Origin: Candidatus Woykebacteria bacterium GWB1_45_5
Lineage (GTDB): Bacteria; Patescibacteriota; Microgenomatia; Woykebacterales; RBG-16-39-9b
Assembly (NCBI GenBank): GCA_001816645.1
Contig: MHCO01000014.1
Location: 826 to 9,510 of the forward strand
Direction of reading: 5' to 3'
DNA: 8,685 nt
This document shows positions 1-5,831 of the stretch, piece after piece. The notes beneath the pieces are model-generated. The model was not told the origin of the DNA. It did no database searches and was given only the letters and a program-made list of their open reading frames with translations. Every line of letters begins with the position of its first letter. Positions within the stretch are counted from its first letter, which is position 1. The translations under genes were made by a program, and so were the position numbers.

Positions 1-33
1 AGTAACAGCCGGGACGAGAGCGTACTAGAATAA
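1..33 (+). CDS. possible 3' tail of an upstream gene (partial)
   Basis: Frame 1 reads ten codons (SNSRDESVLE) and ends in TAA at 31-33, so it could be the C-terminus of a gene that starts before the window, perhaps another pilus gene given the neighbours. Frame 2 also closes quickly, at TAG 26-28 (VTAGTRAY), and cannot be excluded. Ten residues carry no family information. The call rests only on position and same-strand orientation. Confidence 0.25.
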   Translation, partial: SNSRDESVLE

Positions 34-49
34 AGGTAAAGCGCAGGGC

Positions 50-80
50 GCCCGCCTGCCACAGCCTTGCAGCGGCGGGC
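50..80. repeat. GC-rich imperfect hairpin
   Basis: GCCCGC (50-55) followed by CTGC (56-59) can pair with GCAG (69-72) and GCGGGC (75-80), giving a ten-pair stem with a 2-nt bulge (73-74) and a 9-nt loop. It stands out as a GC island in an otherwise AT-rich leader. No T-run follows it on either strand, so a simple intrinsic terminator for the upstream gene is not well supported. A dispersed palindromic element is equally possible. Confidence 0.45.
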
Positions 81-113
81 AGGCAAAGTGCAAAAGTATC
101 TTTAGAATTAAGA

Positions 114-148
114 GCACTTGACACTGGAAACCGGAAACTAGTAAACTT
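114..148. repeat. degenerate 7-nt tandem array A
   Basis: Five consecutive 7-nt units share an ACT/ACC core followed by G, for example ACACTGG (121-127) and AAACCGG (128-134). The array lies directly upstream of the PilX-like gene and overlaps a candidate promoter. It belongs to a set of period-7 arrays found in other gaps of this window. Confidence 0.55.
118..147 (+). promoter_or_regulatory. candidate promoter of the PilX-like gene
   Basis: A perfect -35 hexamer TTGACA (118-123) is followed after 18 nt by TAAACT (142-147), which matches the -10 consensus at 4 of 6 positions. Transcription would begin near 154, leaving a very short leader that contains the AGAGGG ribosome site at 155-160. 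The weak -10, and the fact that both boxes lie in a repeat array, keep confidence low. Confidence 0.35.
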
Positions 149-166
149 AATTTTAGAGGGAAAATA

Positions 167-1147
167 ATGGACCTGCCAAAGACACATCTCAAAAGCGCCA
201 AAGGGCAAATCTTAATCCTCTTTTTGCTAGTCTTAGTAGTTGGGGTGGCGATAGTACTCTCCGTTGCTTCCCGTACCATTACTGATATCCGCACCACAAC
301 CACCAGCGATGAGAGCAATCGCGCCTACTTCGCCGCCGAAGCCGGAATTGAAGAAGCCCTCCAGCAGCTCCAAAGCGGTGGCGTCGTCCCTGATGCTGCT
401 TCAGGCGGTTTGAAGACTAGTTTTCCAACTGTAAACACCGAGGCCGTGACTGCTGATGTAACCCCAACAGCCGGCAGCGCTGTGTTCGTTTATCCAGAAG
501 ATGTCAAAAAAGATGATGTAGTACAAGTAGCCCTTCTAGAAGATTTCCTGGGGGATGTGTTCGATCCCCTTAACCTTGGTTGGAGCGGCACCAACCTAGA
601 TTTTTATTGGTCGTCTTCATCCGACGATAGCTCGGCTGAGACTCCGGCGGTTGAAATCTCGGTTGTTTATTATTGTCCTGGGGGAACCTGCCCTGGTTTC
701 CCAGCCGGTCAAAGTTTTGGTGTAAGTAAAATTGCTTTTGACCCATACACAACGAGGGGGCCAAAACCAAACAACTTTTGCACGAATGTGGAGAAAGCGG
801 GACCATATACTTTTCCTGGTGAAAGTAAAGAATTTTACTTTAAAGCCACGGTTAATGTTTTCCAAGGGGTGGGAAATGAAAATTGCAACGGTTTGAAGCT
901 TGATGCCACTAACACAAAACCGGTTTTAGCAAGAGTAAGACTTCTATATAATTCAACCCTGGCGAGTCCGGTAGCTGTAGAATCGCCCGCACCTAACCCG
1001 CCGCTGCCTCTTCAAGGTACAGTGCTCGAATCCACCGGCACTACATCTTCAGGAGTCACACGAAAACTCCAAGTCACACGTCTCTACCCCGCCCTACCGG
1101 CTCTTTTTGACTACGTCTTGTTTAGTGGTTCTACTTTGTCTAAATAA
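167..1147 (+). CDS. PilX-like type IV pilus pseudopilin / pilus assembly protein
   Basis: The 326-residue protein begins with a short basic leader and a KGQ motif (residues 12-14), then a hydrophobic helix at about 15-35. An amphipathic continuation ends in AYFAAEAGIEEAL (53-65). This layout is typical of PilX_N/GspK-like minor pilins, whose helix packs into the pilus while the globular part is exported. The glutamate expected at position +5 after prepilin cleavage is not obvious, so processing may be atypical. The rest is Ser/Thr/Pro-rich and probably beta-rich, with four cysteines (170, 175, 205, 240) that could form two disulfides outside the cell. The ATG at 167 is preceded by AGAGGG at 155-160 with 6-nt spacing. 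It lies upstream of pilMNO on the same strand. The family is fairly sure; its role as minor pilin, tip protein or adhesin is inference. Confidence 0.75.
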   Translation: MDLPKTHLKSAKGQILILFLLVLVVGVAIVLSVASRTITDIRTTTTSDESNRAYFAAEAGIEEALQQLQSGGVVPDAASGGLKTSFPTVNTEAVTADVTPTAGSAVFVYPEDVKKDDVVQVALLEDFLGDVFDPLNLGWSGTNLDFYWSSSSDDSSAETPAVEISVVYYCPGGTCPGFPAGQSFGVSKIAFDPYTTRGPKPNNFCTNVEKAGPYTFPGESKEFYFKATVNVFQGVGNENCNGLKLDATNTKPVLARVRLLYNSTLASPVAVESPAPNPPLPLQGTVLESTGTTSSGVTRKLQVTRLYPALPALFDYVLFSGSTLSK

Positions 1148-1160
1148 GAAGAGTGAGCCG

Positions 1161-1195
1161 CAATTTTAATTTTCAATTTCCAATTTTCAATAGAT
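1161..1195. repeat. degenerate 7-nt tandem array B1 (AT-rich)
   Basis: About five units of the type AATTTTC occur head to tail, for example AATTTTC at 1168-1174 and again at 1182-1188, with AATTTCC between them. The array begins 14 nt after the stop of the PilX-like gene. Confidence 0.6.
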
Positions 1196-1225
1196 CGCTT
1201 CGCGCTCTGCGTCGCTTTGCTCCTA

Positions 1226-1246
1226 CAATTTTTTAAATTTTAAATT
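1226..1246. repeat. degenerate 7-nt tandem array B2 (AT-rich)
   Basis: Three units: CAATTTT (1226-1232), then two exact copies of TTAAATT (1233-1239 and 1240-1246). It is separated from array B1 by a GC-rich, CGCT-containing stretch at about 1195-1222, so the pair brackets a GC island. A/T simple sequence makes chance periodicity more likely here than in the other arrays. Confidence 0.4.
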
Positions 1247-1266
1247 TTCGCTTAAGAGTTGAGAGG

Positions 1267-1308
1267 CTGTTTTCTATTTGCTGTTCTCTGTTCTCTACTC
1301 TCTGATGT
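1267..1308. repeat. degenerate 7-nt tandem array C (CT-rich)
   Basis: Six consecutive units each begin with CT, including two adjacent exact copies of CTGTTCT (1281-1287 and 1288-1294), with variants CTATTTG (1274-1280) and CTACTCT (1295-1301). Strong strand asymmetry (pyrimidine-rich on +) and strict 7-nt phasing make this one of the clearest arrays. It ends 7 nt before the candidate pilM promoter. Confidence 0.7.
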
Positions 1309-1315
1309 TGGGGTC

Positions 1316-1344
1316 TTGTCAGGTCTTGGTTGCTTTGTTACTAT
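1316..1344 (+). promoter_or_regulatory. candidate promoter of pilMNO
   Basis: TTGTCA (1316-1321, 5 of 6 matches to the -35 consensus) is followed after 17 nt by TACTAT (1339-1344, 4 of 6 to -10). A TG at 1336-1337 sits one base upstream of the -10, forming an extended -10. Transcription would start near 1351, about 13 nt before the pilM ATG. This is the only good promoter candidate seen in the 216-nt gap. Confidence 0.45.
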
Positions 1345-1363
1345 TATATTAGGGTAATCATTT

Positions 1364-2398
1364 ATGCCTGCCCTGAATCATTTTGGTCTAGATATCGGTA
1401 CGCATAGCCTAAAGGCGGTTCAACTTTCTGGCTCTTCCGAGCAGCCAGGTTTTGTTGCCGCTGGACAAATCCCCACTCCTCCCCATACCGTTAGCGCGGA
1501 AACAGAAGAATCGGTCGAAGCTTTGGCGGCTACGGTGAAAACCCTCCATAAAGAAGCGCGCATCACCACCAACAAAGTGGTTGCTGCTCTTCCCGAATCA
1601 CAGATTTTCACCCGAGTGATTGAGCTGCCGCCACTCAGTGCTGCGGAAACCCGCCACGCTATTTCCTGGGAAGCAGAACAATACGTACCTATTCCGATGA
1701 GCGAGGTTCGGCTTGATTGGCAGGTTTTGGGGAAAACAGTAGCTGGGGATAAAATGGAAGTTTTGTTGGTAGCTGCGCCAATAATTTTGGTTGAGCGTTT
1801 TATTAAAACTATAAAAGCGGCTGGTCTTACTGTGGTTGGTTTAGAGACAGAAATTACTGCAGTGGTACGTTCTCTAGTGCAAAGATCAGAAGGGGCACCG
1901 ACTACAATGGTCGTTAGTATTGGTGCTTCCACCACCGATTTGAGTATTGTCACTGGGGGTCGGATAAACTTTACGCGCTCGATCGCCACTGGTGGGGTTG
2001 CCTTGGCTCGTGGTGTCGCGCAGGAACTGGGTTTCGAACTGGATCAAGCGACCGAATACATGAAAACCTACGGGTTGGATGCTACTTCCCTGGAAGGTAA
2101 GGTAATGCAGGCGATAAAGCCAGTTTTTGATGTAATTGTCAATGAAATTCGCCGTTCTTTAGCTTTTTACGCAACCAAACATCCGGATCTGCCGGTCAAA
2201 AGGGTGGTAGTTACTGGTGGGACAGCGAAACTGTCTGGTTTAGTAATTTATTTGGCCGAAGCCATTGGTTTGGAGGTCCAGATTGGTAATCCATGGGAAG
2301 GGGTATCATTGCCTTCGTCAATCGCTCCAAAGCTGGAGGAAGAGGGTACATCTTACGCGGTGGCAGTTGGTTTGGCCCTGAAGCAGGAGACTAAATAA
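1364..2398 (+). CDS. pilM: type IV pilus assembly protein PilM (actin-like ATPase)
   Basis: PilM is a cytoplasmic actin/FtsA-fold ATP-binding protein that docks on the N-terminal tail of PilN and links the pilus motor to the inner-membrane platform. The 344-residue protein shows the expected order: phosphate-1 motif GLDIGTHSLKAVQL (8-21), the PilM signature around ALPESQIFTRVIELPPL (75-91) and WEAEQYVPIP (102-111), phosphate-2 motif VSIGASTTDLSI (184-195), and adenosine motif VVVTGGTAKLSGL (281-293). Length is normal for the family. The ATG at 1364 has AGGG at 1351-1354 upstream with 9-nt spacing. The stop is separated by a single base from pilN, indicating a translationally linked operon. 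Confidence 0.93.
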   Translation: MPALNHFGLDIGTHSLKAVQLSGSSEQPGFVAAGQIPTPPHTVSAETEESVEALAATVKTLHKEARITTNKVVAALPESQIFTRVIELPPLSAAETRHAISWEAEQYVPIPMSEVRLDWQVLGKTVAGDKMEVLLVAAPIILVERFIKTIKAAGLTVVGLETEITAVVRSLVQRSEGAPTTMVVSIGASTTDLSIVTGGRINFTRSIATGGVALARGVAQELGFELDQATEYMKTYGLDATSLEGKVMQAIKPVFDVIVNEIRRSLAFYATKHPDLPVKRVVVTGGTAKLSGLVIYLAEAIGLEVQIGNPWEGVSLPSSIAPKLEEEGTSYAVAVGLALKQETK

Positions 2399-2399
2399 A

Positions 2400-2987
2400 A
2401 TGGTCCAAGAAATTAACTTAGTACCAGAAATCGCCGAAGCGGAAATAAAAAAAGGAGTTTATAAAAAGAAAAGCAATCTTGCGGCGGTCATTTCGCTTCT
2501 TTTCTTCGGTGGTTTAATTGCTTTGGTCTTTGCTCTTCAAGCCCTTTTATTTATCTGGGGAGAAAAGATTGAAAGGGATACTAAGGGCGCGGAGGAGCTT
2601 ATTTTATCGCAGAAAGAAAAAGATATTACCCGCCGCGCTCTCGTAGATAAGCTTAAAAAAGCGGAAAGCTTTCTTTCCACCCGGATTCCCTACTCAGCTG
2701 GTTTAGGAGAGTTAATGGCTGTTTTCAAAGATACCAATGTTATTTTAAAAGATGCTAGCTTTGAAGAGGACAATGTTGTCAACATTAGCGGCCAGGCAGC
2801 TAATTCTGCTGATCTTGATAAGCTACTGAACGCGCTTGTCGGTGGTAGCGCTGCCAATGCTTTTGGCGGTCTGCAGCTTGTTACCTTAAGCGGAAATAAG
2901 GACAAGCCTTACACGTTTACGGTTGATTTCCGGTTTCCCAAGCCAGGTTGGAAACCGGCTGAAGGGGGAAATAGCAAAAAGCCATGA
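2400..2987 (+). CDS. pilN: type IV pilus inner-membrane protein PilN
   Basis: PilN is a bitopic inner-membrane protein that pairs with PilO and recruits PilM through its cytoplasmic tail. The 195-residue sequence opens with the tail motif INLVPE (5-10), the counterpart of the INLLP motif that inserts into PilM. A basic patch (17-24) and a transmembrane helix at about 26-54 follow, then a charged, probably coiled-coil segment (55-95). The end is a small alpha/beta domain, with strands near 113-131 and 158-180. The ATG is one base after the pilM stop and uses GGAG at 2386-2389, inside the end of pilM. Its stop overlaps pilO by four bases (ATGA). Sequence similarity in this family is low, so the call depends on motif, topology and position together. 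Confidence 0.88.
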   Translation: MVQEINLVPEIAEAEIKKGVYKKKSNLAAVISLLFFGGLIALVFALQALLFIWGEKIERDTKGAEELILSQKEKDITRRALVDKLKKAESFLSTRIPYSAGLGELMAVFKDTNVILKDASFEEDNVVNISGQAANSADLDKLLNALVGGSAANAFGGLQLVTLSGNKDKPYTFTVDFRFPKPGWKPAEGGNSKKP

Positions 2988-3739
2988 AAAGATTTGATTT
3001 TTCTAATCTCGGCGCATATTTCATTCCAGTTTTAGTGCTAATAACAATTATTGTCTTGGTGTTTTTGGCCCTGAAACCACAAGTAGTAAACCTGAAAAAA
3101 AGTTATCTGAAAGTGCAAGAGAAGAGTGAGCGGTTGGAAAATTTAAATAAAAAGATCGACATTTTGGATTCGATCAATGGGGAAAGCGAGAATTTGAAAT
3201 TAATAGAGGCGGAAAAGGCCGTGCCAAGCCGCAAAGAACTAGCGCCTTGGCTGAATGAGGTTAATATTTTGGCTGATAAAAACGGTCTACTTAAGCTTGG
3301 TATAAATATTAAACCAGGTAAAGTAGCAACTGATTCTGCGGCTTTGGAAACAAACAATACTGAGAAAAAAGGCACGCCAACCAAGACAGCTAAAACAGTG
3401 ACGACTAAAGAGGATAAAGAGGCAGTTACTTTCGCTGTTACTCTTGGCGGCAGCCTAGAAAACATGAAACAGTTTTTGCTTGATCTAGAAGGGTCAAAGC
3501 CTCTTCTTTCGGTAACTTCAATTAAAAGTAAACTTCAGGAAGACGGCTCTTATCGCTTTGATTTGCGAATCAGCGCGCCGATTAAAGGAGTTACCCAAAA
3601 AGGTGACATTATTGCGGAGCCTGTGCCGGCCTTGACTGATGCTTTGGAAGCAATTTTTAAGAAGATTAGTCGGATGATAAGCTACGTTGGTATTTCTGTC
3701 CCAACGGTTCCTACAGGGGTGGAAGATCCGTTTAAGTAA
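2984..3739 (+). CDS. pilO: type IV pilus inner-membrane protein PilO
   Basis: PilO forms a heterodimer with PilN in the pilus alignment platform. The 251-residue protein has a short cytoplasmic start, one transmembrane helix (about 11-31), a coiled-coil stretch (about 35-80), and a ferredoxin-like periplasmic/extracytoplasmic domain split by a Thr/Lys/Glu-rich low-complexity linker (about 122-147). Strands resume at EAVTFAVTLGG (146-156) and SYRFDLRISAP (189-199). The start overlaps the pilN stop by 4 nt, so coupling is likely. No pilP or pilQ follows; the next gene is convergent. PilP tethers the platform to an outer-membrane secretin, so its absence fits a cell lacking a standard outer membrane, although those genes could lie elsewhere. 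Confidence 0.87.
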   Translation: MKRFDFSNLGAYFIPVLVLITIIVLVFLALKPQVVNLKKSYLKVQEKSERLENLNKKIDILDSINGESENLKLIEAEKAVPSRKELAPWLNEVNILADKNGLLKLGINIKPGKVATDSAALETNNTEKKGTPTKTAKTVTTKEDKEAVTFAVTLGGSLENMKQFLLDLEGSKPLLSVTSIKSKLQEDGSYRFDLRISAPIKGVTQKGDIIAEPVPALTDALEAIFKKISRMISYVGISVPTVPTGVEDPFK

Positions 3740-3741
3740 CT

Positions 3742-3769
3742 CAGAAAGCAGACAGCAGATAGCAGTGAG
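3742..3769. repeat. degenerate 7-nt tandem array D
   Basis: Four perfectly phased units begin with CAG and end with AG: CAGAAAG (3742-3748), then CAGACAG (3749-3755), followed by CAGATAG and CAGTGAG, ending at 3769. Position-wise conservation (CAG fixed, positions 4-5 variable) is clear. The array starts two bases after the pilO stop codon. Confidence 0.72.
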
Positions 3770-3813
3770 CCGGAATTGTGTTTATTTTTGGGCCTTTGCT
3801 TGTTCTGATTGGT

Positions 3814-4554
3814 TTACCGCTTTCTGCTTACTGTTATCTGCTCCCTGAGGAGGTCTGGGCGTCTTTTCCTTGTCTTTTCAATTGCCTTTTCTAACCGCCA
3901 TTTTTCAATTTGCTGATGATTGCCAGACAACAAAACCTTTGGTACACGCCGGTTCAAAAAATTTTCCGGTCGAGTAAAAGCTGGATAATCAAGAAGAGCG
4001 ACTTCTTTTCCACCTAGTTTTACTTTCGAAAAAGATTCGGAGATCACCGACTCCTGTTTACCCAAAAAACCAGGTACTAGGCGAGAGATCGTTTCGGTGA
4101 CTACTAGGGCGGCTGTTTCTCCACCACTCAAAATATAATCGCCGATTGAAACTTCGCTGTCAACAAAGAGCTCTTTAAAACGTTCATCAACACCTTCGTA
4201 ATGGCCACAAATTAAAATTAACCACTGCTTTTTTGCTAGATCTTTTGCTTTTTGCTGGTTAAAGGGCTGTCCTGCCGGGTCTAAAAGAACTACATGTGGT
4301 TTTTTCGCCTCTTTTTTCTTTGCGCTGCGAGTTACTTTTTCTAAGCTTTGTTTAAGAACATCTGGTTTTAAGACCATCCCCGGCCCGCCACCAAATGGGC
4401 GGTCATCAACCTGTTTGTGTTTCCCGACACCGCACTCTCGAATGTCGTGCAAGTAAATCTCGACTATTTTCTTTTCAATAGCTTTACCTAGAAGGCTGCT
4501 AGAAAGCGGCCCTTTGAAAAAATCTGGAAAAAGTGTGAGGATATCAAAACGCAT
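3814..4554 (-). CDS. trmD: tRNA (guanine-N1)-methyltransferase TrmD
   Basis: TrmD methylates N1 of G37 in tRNAs using S-adenosylmethionine, preventing +1 frameshifting. The 246-residue SPOUT (trefoil-knot) protein carries the signature VDDRPFGGGPGM (49-60), LILICGHYEGVDERF (112-126), the knot region SIGDYILSGGE (136-146) and R158 of SRLVPGFLG. It also has YPAFTRPENF (190-199) and VPKVLLSGNHQQIEKWR (204-220). At the place of the general-base aspartate (Asp169 in E. coli/Haemophilus numbering) my alignment puts Glu173 (SESF instead of DSF), a conservative change. The last nine or so residues are encoded by a 7-nt repeat array. There is no Shine-Dalgarno sequence before the ATG at 4554. It is last in the rpmF operon; rimM and rplS, its usual companions, are not adjacent. 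Confidence 0.96.
   Translation of the reverse strand: MRFDILTLFPDFFKGPLSSSLLGKAIEKKIVEIYLHDIRECGVGKHKQVDDRPFGGGPGMVLKPDVLKQSLEKVTRSAKKKEAKKPHVVLLDPAGQPFNQQKAKDLAKKQWLILICGHYEGVDERFKELFVDSEVSIGDYILSGGETAALVVTETISRLVPGFLGKQESVISESFSKVKLGGKEVALLDYPAFTRPENFLNRRVPKVLLSGNHQQIEKWRLEKAIEKTRKRRPDLLREQITVSRKR
3820..3847. repeat. degenerate 7-nt tandem array E, inside the trmD 3' end
   Basis: Four phased units end in CTG on the + strand, for example CTTTCTG (3820-3826) and CTTACTG (3827-3833). Read on the minus strand they are CAG-initial units of the same family as array D. The array lies wholly within trmD codons and supplies the protein's C-terminal tail, whose reading frame cuts across the 7-nt period. 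Confidence 0.62.
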
Positions 4555-4558
4555 ATGG

Positions 4559-4579
4559 ATTAAGTACCAAGTATTAAGT
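4559..4579. repeat. degenerate 7-nt tandem array F
   Basis: Three units ending in AAGT: ATTAAGT (4559-4565), ACCAAGT (4566-4572) and an exact repeat of the first at 4573-4579. The array fills the 19-nt gap between khpA and trmD and covers the khpA stop codon (4574-4576), so it sits where a trmD ribosome-binding site would be expected. Confidence 0.6.
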
Positions 4580-4822
4580 GTTGGCTTGTTTTTGTTCGGC
4601 TAGTTCAAGATAAACTCTTTTGCCCTCCTTTATTGCTTTAATCCGCAAAAGAGCACGAATGGCTTTAATTATTCGCCCGTTTTTGCCAATCACCTTACCC
4701 ATGTCCTCTTCGGCCACAGAAAGGACTATTCTATTATCGGAATTAACCGATTCCTCGCTTATTTTCACCGATTTTGGTTGGTCAACAATATTTTTAACGA
4801 GAAGCTCGACTAACTTTTTCAT
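4574..4822 (-). CDS. khpA: KH-domain RNA-binding protein KhpA
   Basis: Small cytoplasmic KH protein of the KhpA/YlqC family, which binds RNA, usually as a dimer or with KhpB/Jag, and affects cell division and RNA fate in Firmicutes. From ATG 4822 it has 82 residues; the RNA-binding GxxG loop is GKNG (46-49) within MGKVIGKNGRIIKAIR (41-56). An in-frame GTG at 4846 would add eight residues. I prefer 4822 because MKKLVELLVKNIVDQP matches the usual start of the family. No Shine-Dalgarno is visible at either start. The gene begins 29 nt inside the end of rpsP, implying translational coupling. The rpsP-khpA pairing is conserved in many bacteria, which supports the call. Confidence 0.9.
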   Translation of the reverse strand: MKKLVELLVKNIVDQPKSVKISEESVNSDNRIVLSVAEEDMGKVIGKNGRIIKAIRALLRIKAIKEGKRVYLELAEQKQANT

Positions 4823-5048
4823 ATCGTTTGAATAAATTAATAACACTTTTGGTTGGTTGAGCGCCGGTCGAAAGCCAATGGTTGTAGCGTTCTTTCACTA
4901 CCTTTATTTCCGCTGGTTCGATCAGCGGATTATAATGGCCCACTACTTCTAAAAACTTTCCGTCTCTTTTTGTTTGCTCATCGGCCACTACAATACGATA
5001 TTTTGGTTTTTTCTTAGCCCCTACGCGACTCAGTCTGATTTTTAACAT
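4794..5048 (-). CDS. rpsP: 30S ribosomal protein bS16
   Basis: The 84-residue protein starts MLKIRLSRVGAKKKPKYRI (1-19), the diagnostic N-terminus of bS16, followed by VVADEQTKRDGKFLEVVG (20-37) and HYNP (38-41). It ends with a short basic tail. bS16 binds 16S rRNA early in assembly of the 30S body. Length is normal. The ATG at 5048 has no clear Shine-Dalgarno, and 26 nt separate it from the rnc stop. The last nine codons overlap the start of khpA in another frame. Confidence 0.96.
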   Translation of the reverse strand: MLKIRLSRVGAKKKPKYRIVVADEQTKRDGKFLEVVGHYNPLIEPAEIKVVKERYNHWLSTGAQPTKSVINLFKRYEKVSRASR

Positions 5049-5074
5049 GAGTTTGCAACCAAAGTTTGTTGATT

Positions 5075-5773
5075 CTAACCAATTTTATCCCAATTTTCAA
5101 GCGCTTTCCGAGCCGCTTCTTGTTCAGACGTCTGTTTACTGCTTCCTTTGCCTTGGGCAGCGAGAGTTTTTCCAATATAGACACCTATTTGGAAGGTCTT
5201 GGCGTGATCTGGACCCTTTTCCTCTAAAACTTTATAGATTGGTGCTGTTGAAAGTTCTTCTTGAGCCCGTTCTTGGAGAAGGCTTTTGAAATCCTTGTAA
5301 AGCTTCTTTTCAATAATTTCGGGAAGATGGGGCAAAAGATATTTTTGAACAAATCTTTTAGCTTCTTCCACCCCTTGATCTAAAAATATTGCTCCTACTA
5401 AAGCCTCGAATGTGTTGGCTAAAATATATTGGCGATTCCTTCCACCTGTGGTTTCCTCTCCCCTCGAAAGGTATAGGTAGTCACCAATCTTCAAAAAAGC
5501 TGCAGCTTGAGAAAGGCTTTTGGCGTTTACTAGAGAACTGCGGAAATTGGTTAGATCACCCTCGGGATGGTTCGGGTATTGCTTGTAAAGATACGCCGAA
5601 ACAACCAATCCAAGCACTGCATCACCTAAAAATTCCAGCCTTTCGTTGTGAGGTAGCTTCTCTTCTGGGTGTTCATTAAGGTAAGATCGGTGAATAAAAG
5701 CAGCTTGGAGCAGGTTTTTATTTTTAAATTTGAATCCTAAGTTTTTTTCTAATTTCTCAAGCTCGTTGGTCAT
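5075..5773 (-). CDS. rnc: ribonuclease III
   Basis: RNase III cleaves double-stranded RNA, including rRNA precursors, as a Mg-dependent homodimer. The 232-residue protein has the endonuclease domain with signature HNERLEFLGD (42-51), the EGDLTNFRSSLV helix (71-82) and ANTFEALVGAIFLDQG (119-134). A double-stranded-RNA-binding domain follows at about 160-229. Metal-site residues Glu44, Glu47, Asp51, Glu71 and Glu123 correspond to E. coli Glu38, Glu41, Asp45, Glu65 and Glu117. The E. coli Asp114 position is Asn120 here (codon AAC). The ATG at 5773 is the start that leaves a normal N-terminus; no Shine-Dalgarno is seen. A 73-nt gap with repeat arrays separates it from acpP, yet the gene order acpP-rnc is a common bacterial pairing. 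Confidence 0.95.
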   Translation of the reverse strand: MTNELEKLEKNLGFKFKNKNLLQAAFIHRSYLNEHPEEKLPHNERLEFLGDAVLGLVVSAYLYKQYPNHPEGDLTNFRSSLVNAKSLSQAAAFLKIGDYLYLSRGEETTGGRNRQYILANTFEALVGAIFLDQGVEEAKRFVQKYLLPHLPEIIEKKLYKDFKSLLQERAQEELSTAPIYKVLEEKGPDHAKTFQIGVYIGKTLAAQGKGSSKQTSEQEAARKALENWDKIG

Positions 5774-5780
5774 AGGCGGG

Positions 5781-5808
5781 ATATTGGCTTCTGGTTATTA
5801 GCGACTGG
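5781..5808. repeat. degenerate 7-nt tandem array G1
   Basis: TGG/TAG recurs at exact 7-nt steps (5785, 5792, 5799, 5806), and the heptamer CTGGTTA at 5791-5797 recurs 14 nt later at 5805-5811. The array lies between acpP and rnc, just upstream of the rnc start. It is weaker than arrays C and D. Confidence 0.45.
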
Positions 5809-5831
5809 TTATGACAATCGATCCACCAAAC

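Larger units (their letters stand above)
3740..3849. terminator. large imperfect inverted repeat between convergent pilO and trmD
   Basis: The left arm, starting CTCAG at 3740 and running to about 3773, is roughly complementary to the right arm at about 3819-3849, which ends CTGAG. Roughly three quarters of positions pair by hand alignment. The pairing is in register because each arm consists of four 7-nt units of the CAGNNAG type in opposite orientation. A spacer of about 45 nt contains a T-rich run (3781-3789). The position between two converging genes suggests a shared bidirectional terminator or mRNA 3'-end stabiliser, but the stem is interrupted and no U-tract follows the right arm. Confidence 0.4.

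Noticed and set aside
25..318. Minus-strand open frame over the leader and start of the PilX-like gene
   Set aside because: It covers the GC hairpin, a repeat array and the conserved pilin helix in antisense; the translation is low-complexity and unrecognised.
1195..1222. GC-rich CGCT-containing stretch as a tRNA or small RNA remnant
   Set aside because: No cloverleaf pairing, T-loop sequence or stable stem could be found by eye. It is better left as a GC island between two AT-rich arrays.
1161..1308. CRISPR-like array
   Set aside because: Units are only 7 nt, adjacent without spacers, and degenerate; no cas genes are in the window.
1420..1989. Long open frame antisense to pilM (189 codons)
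   Set aside because: It lies wholly inside a well-supported gene, its protein has no recognisable domain, and open antisense frames are expected opposite such codon usage.
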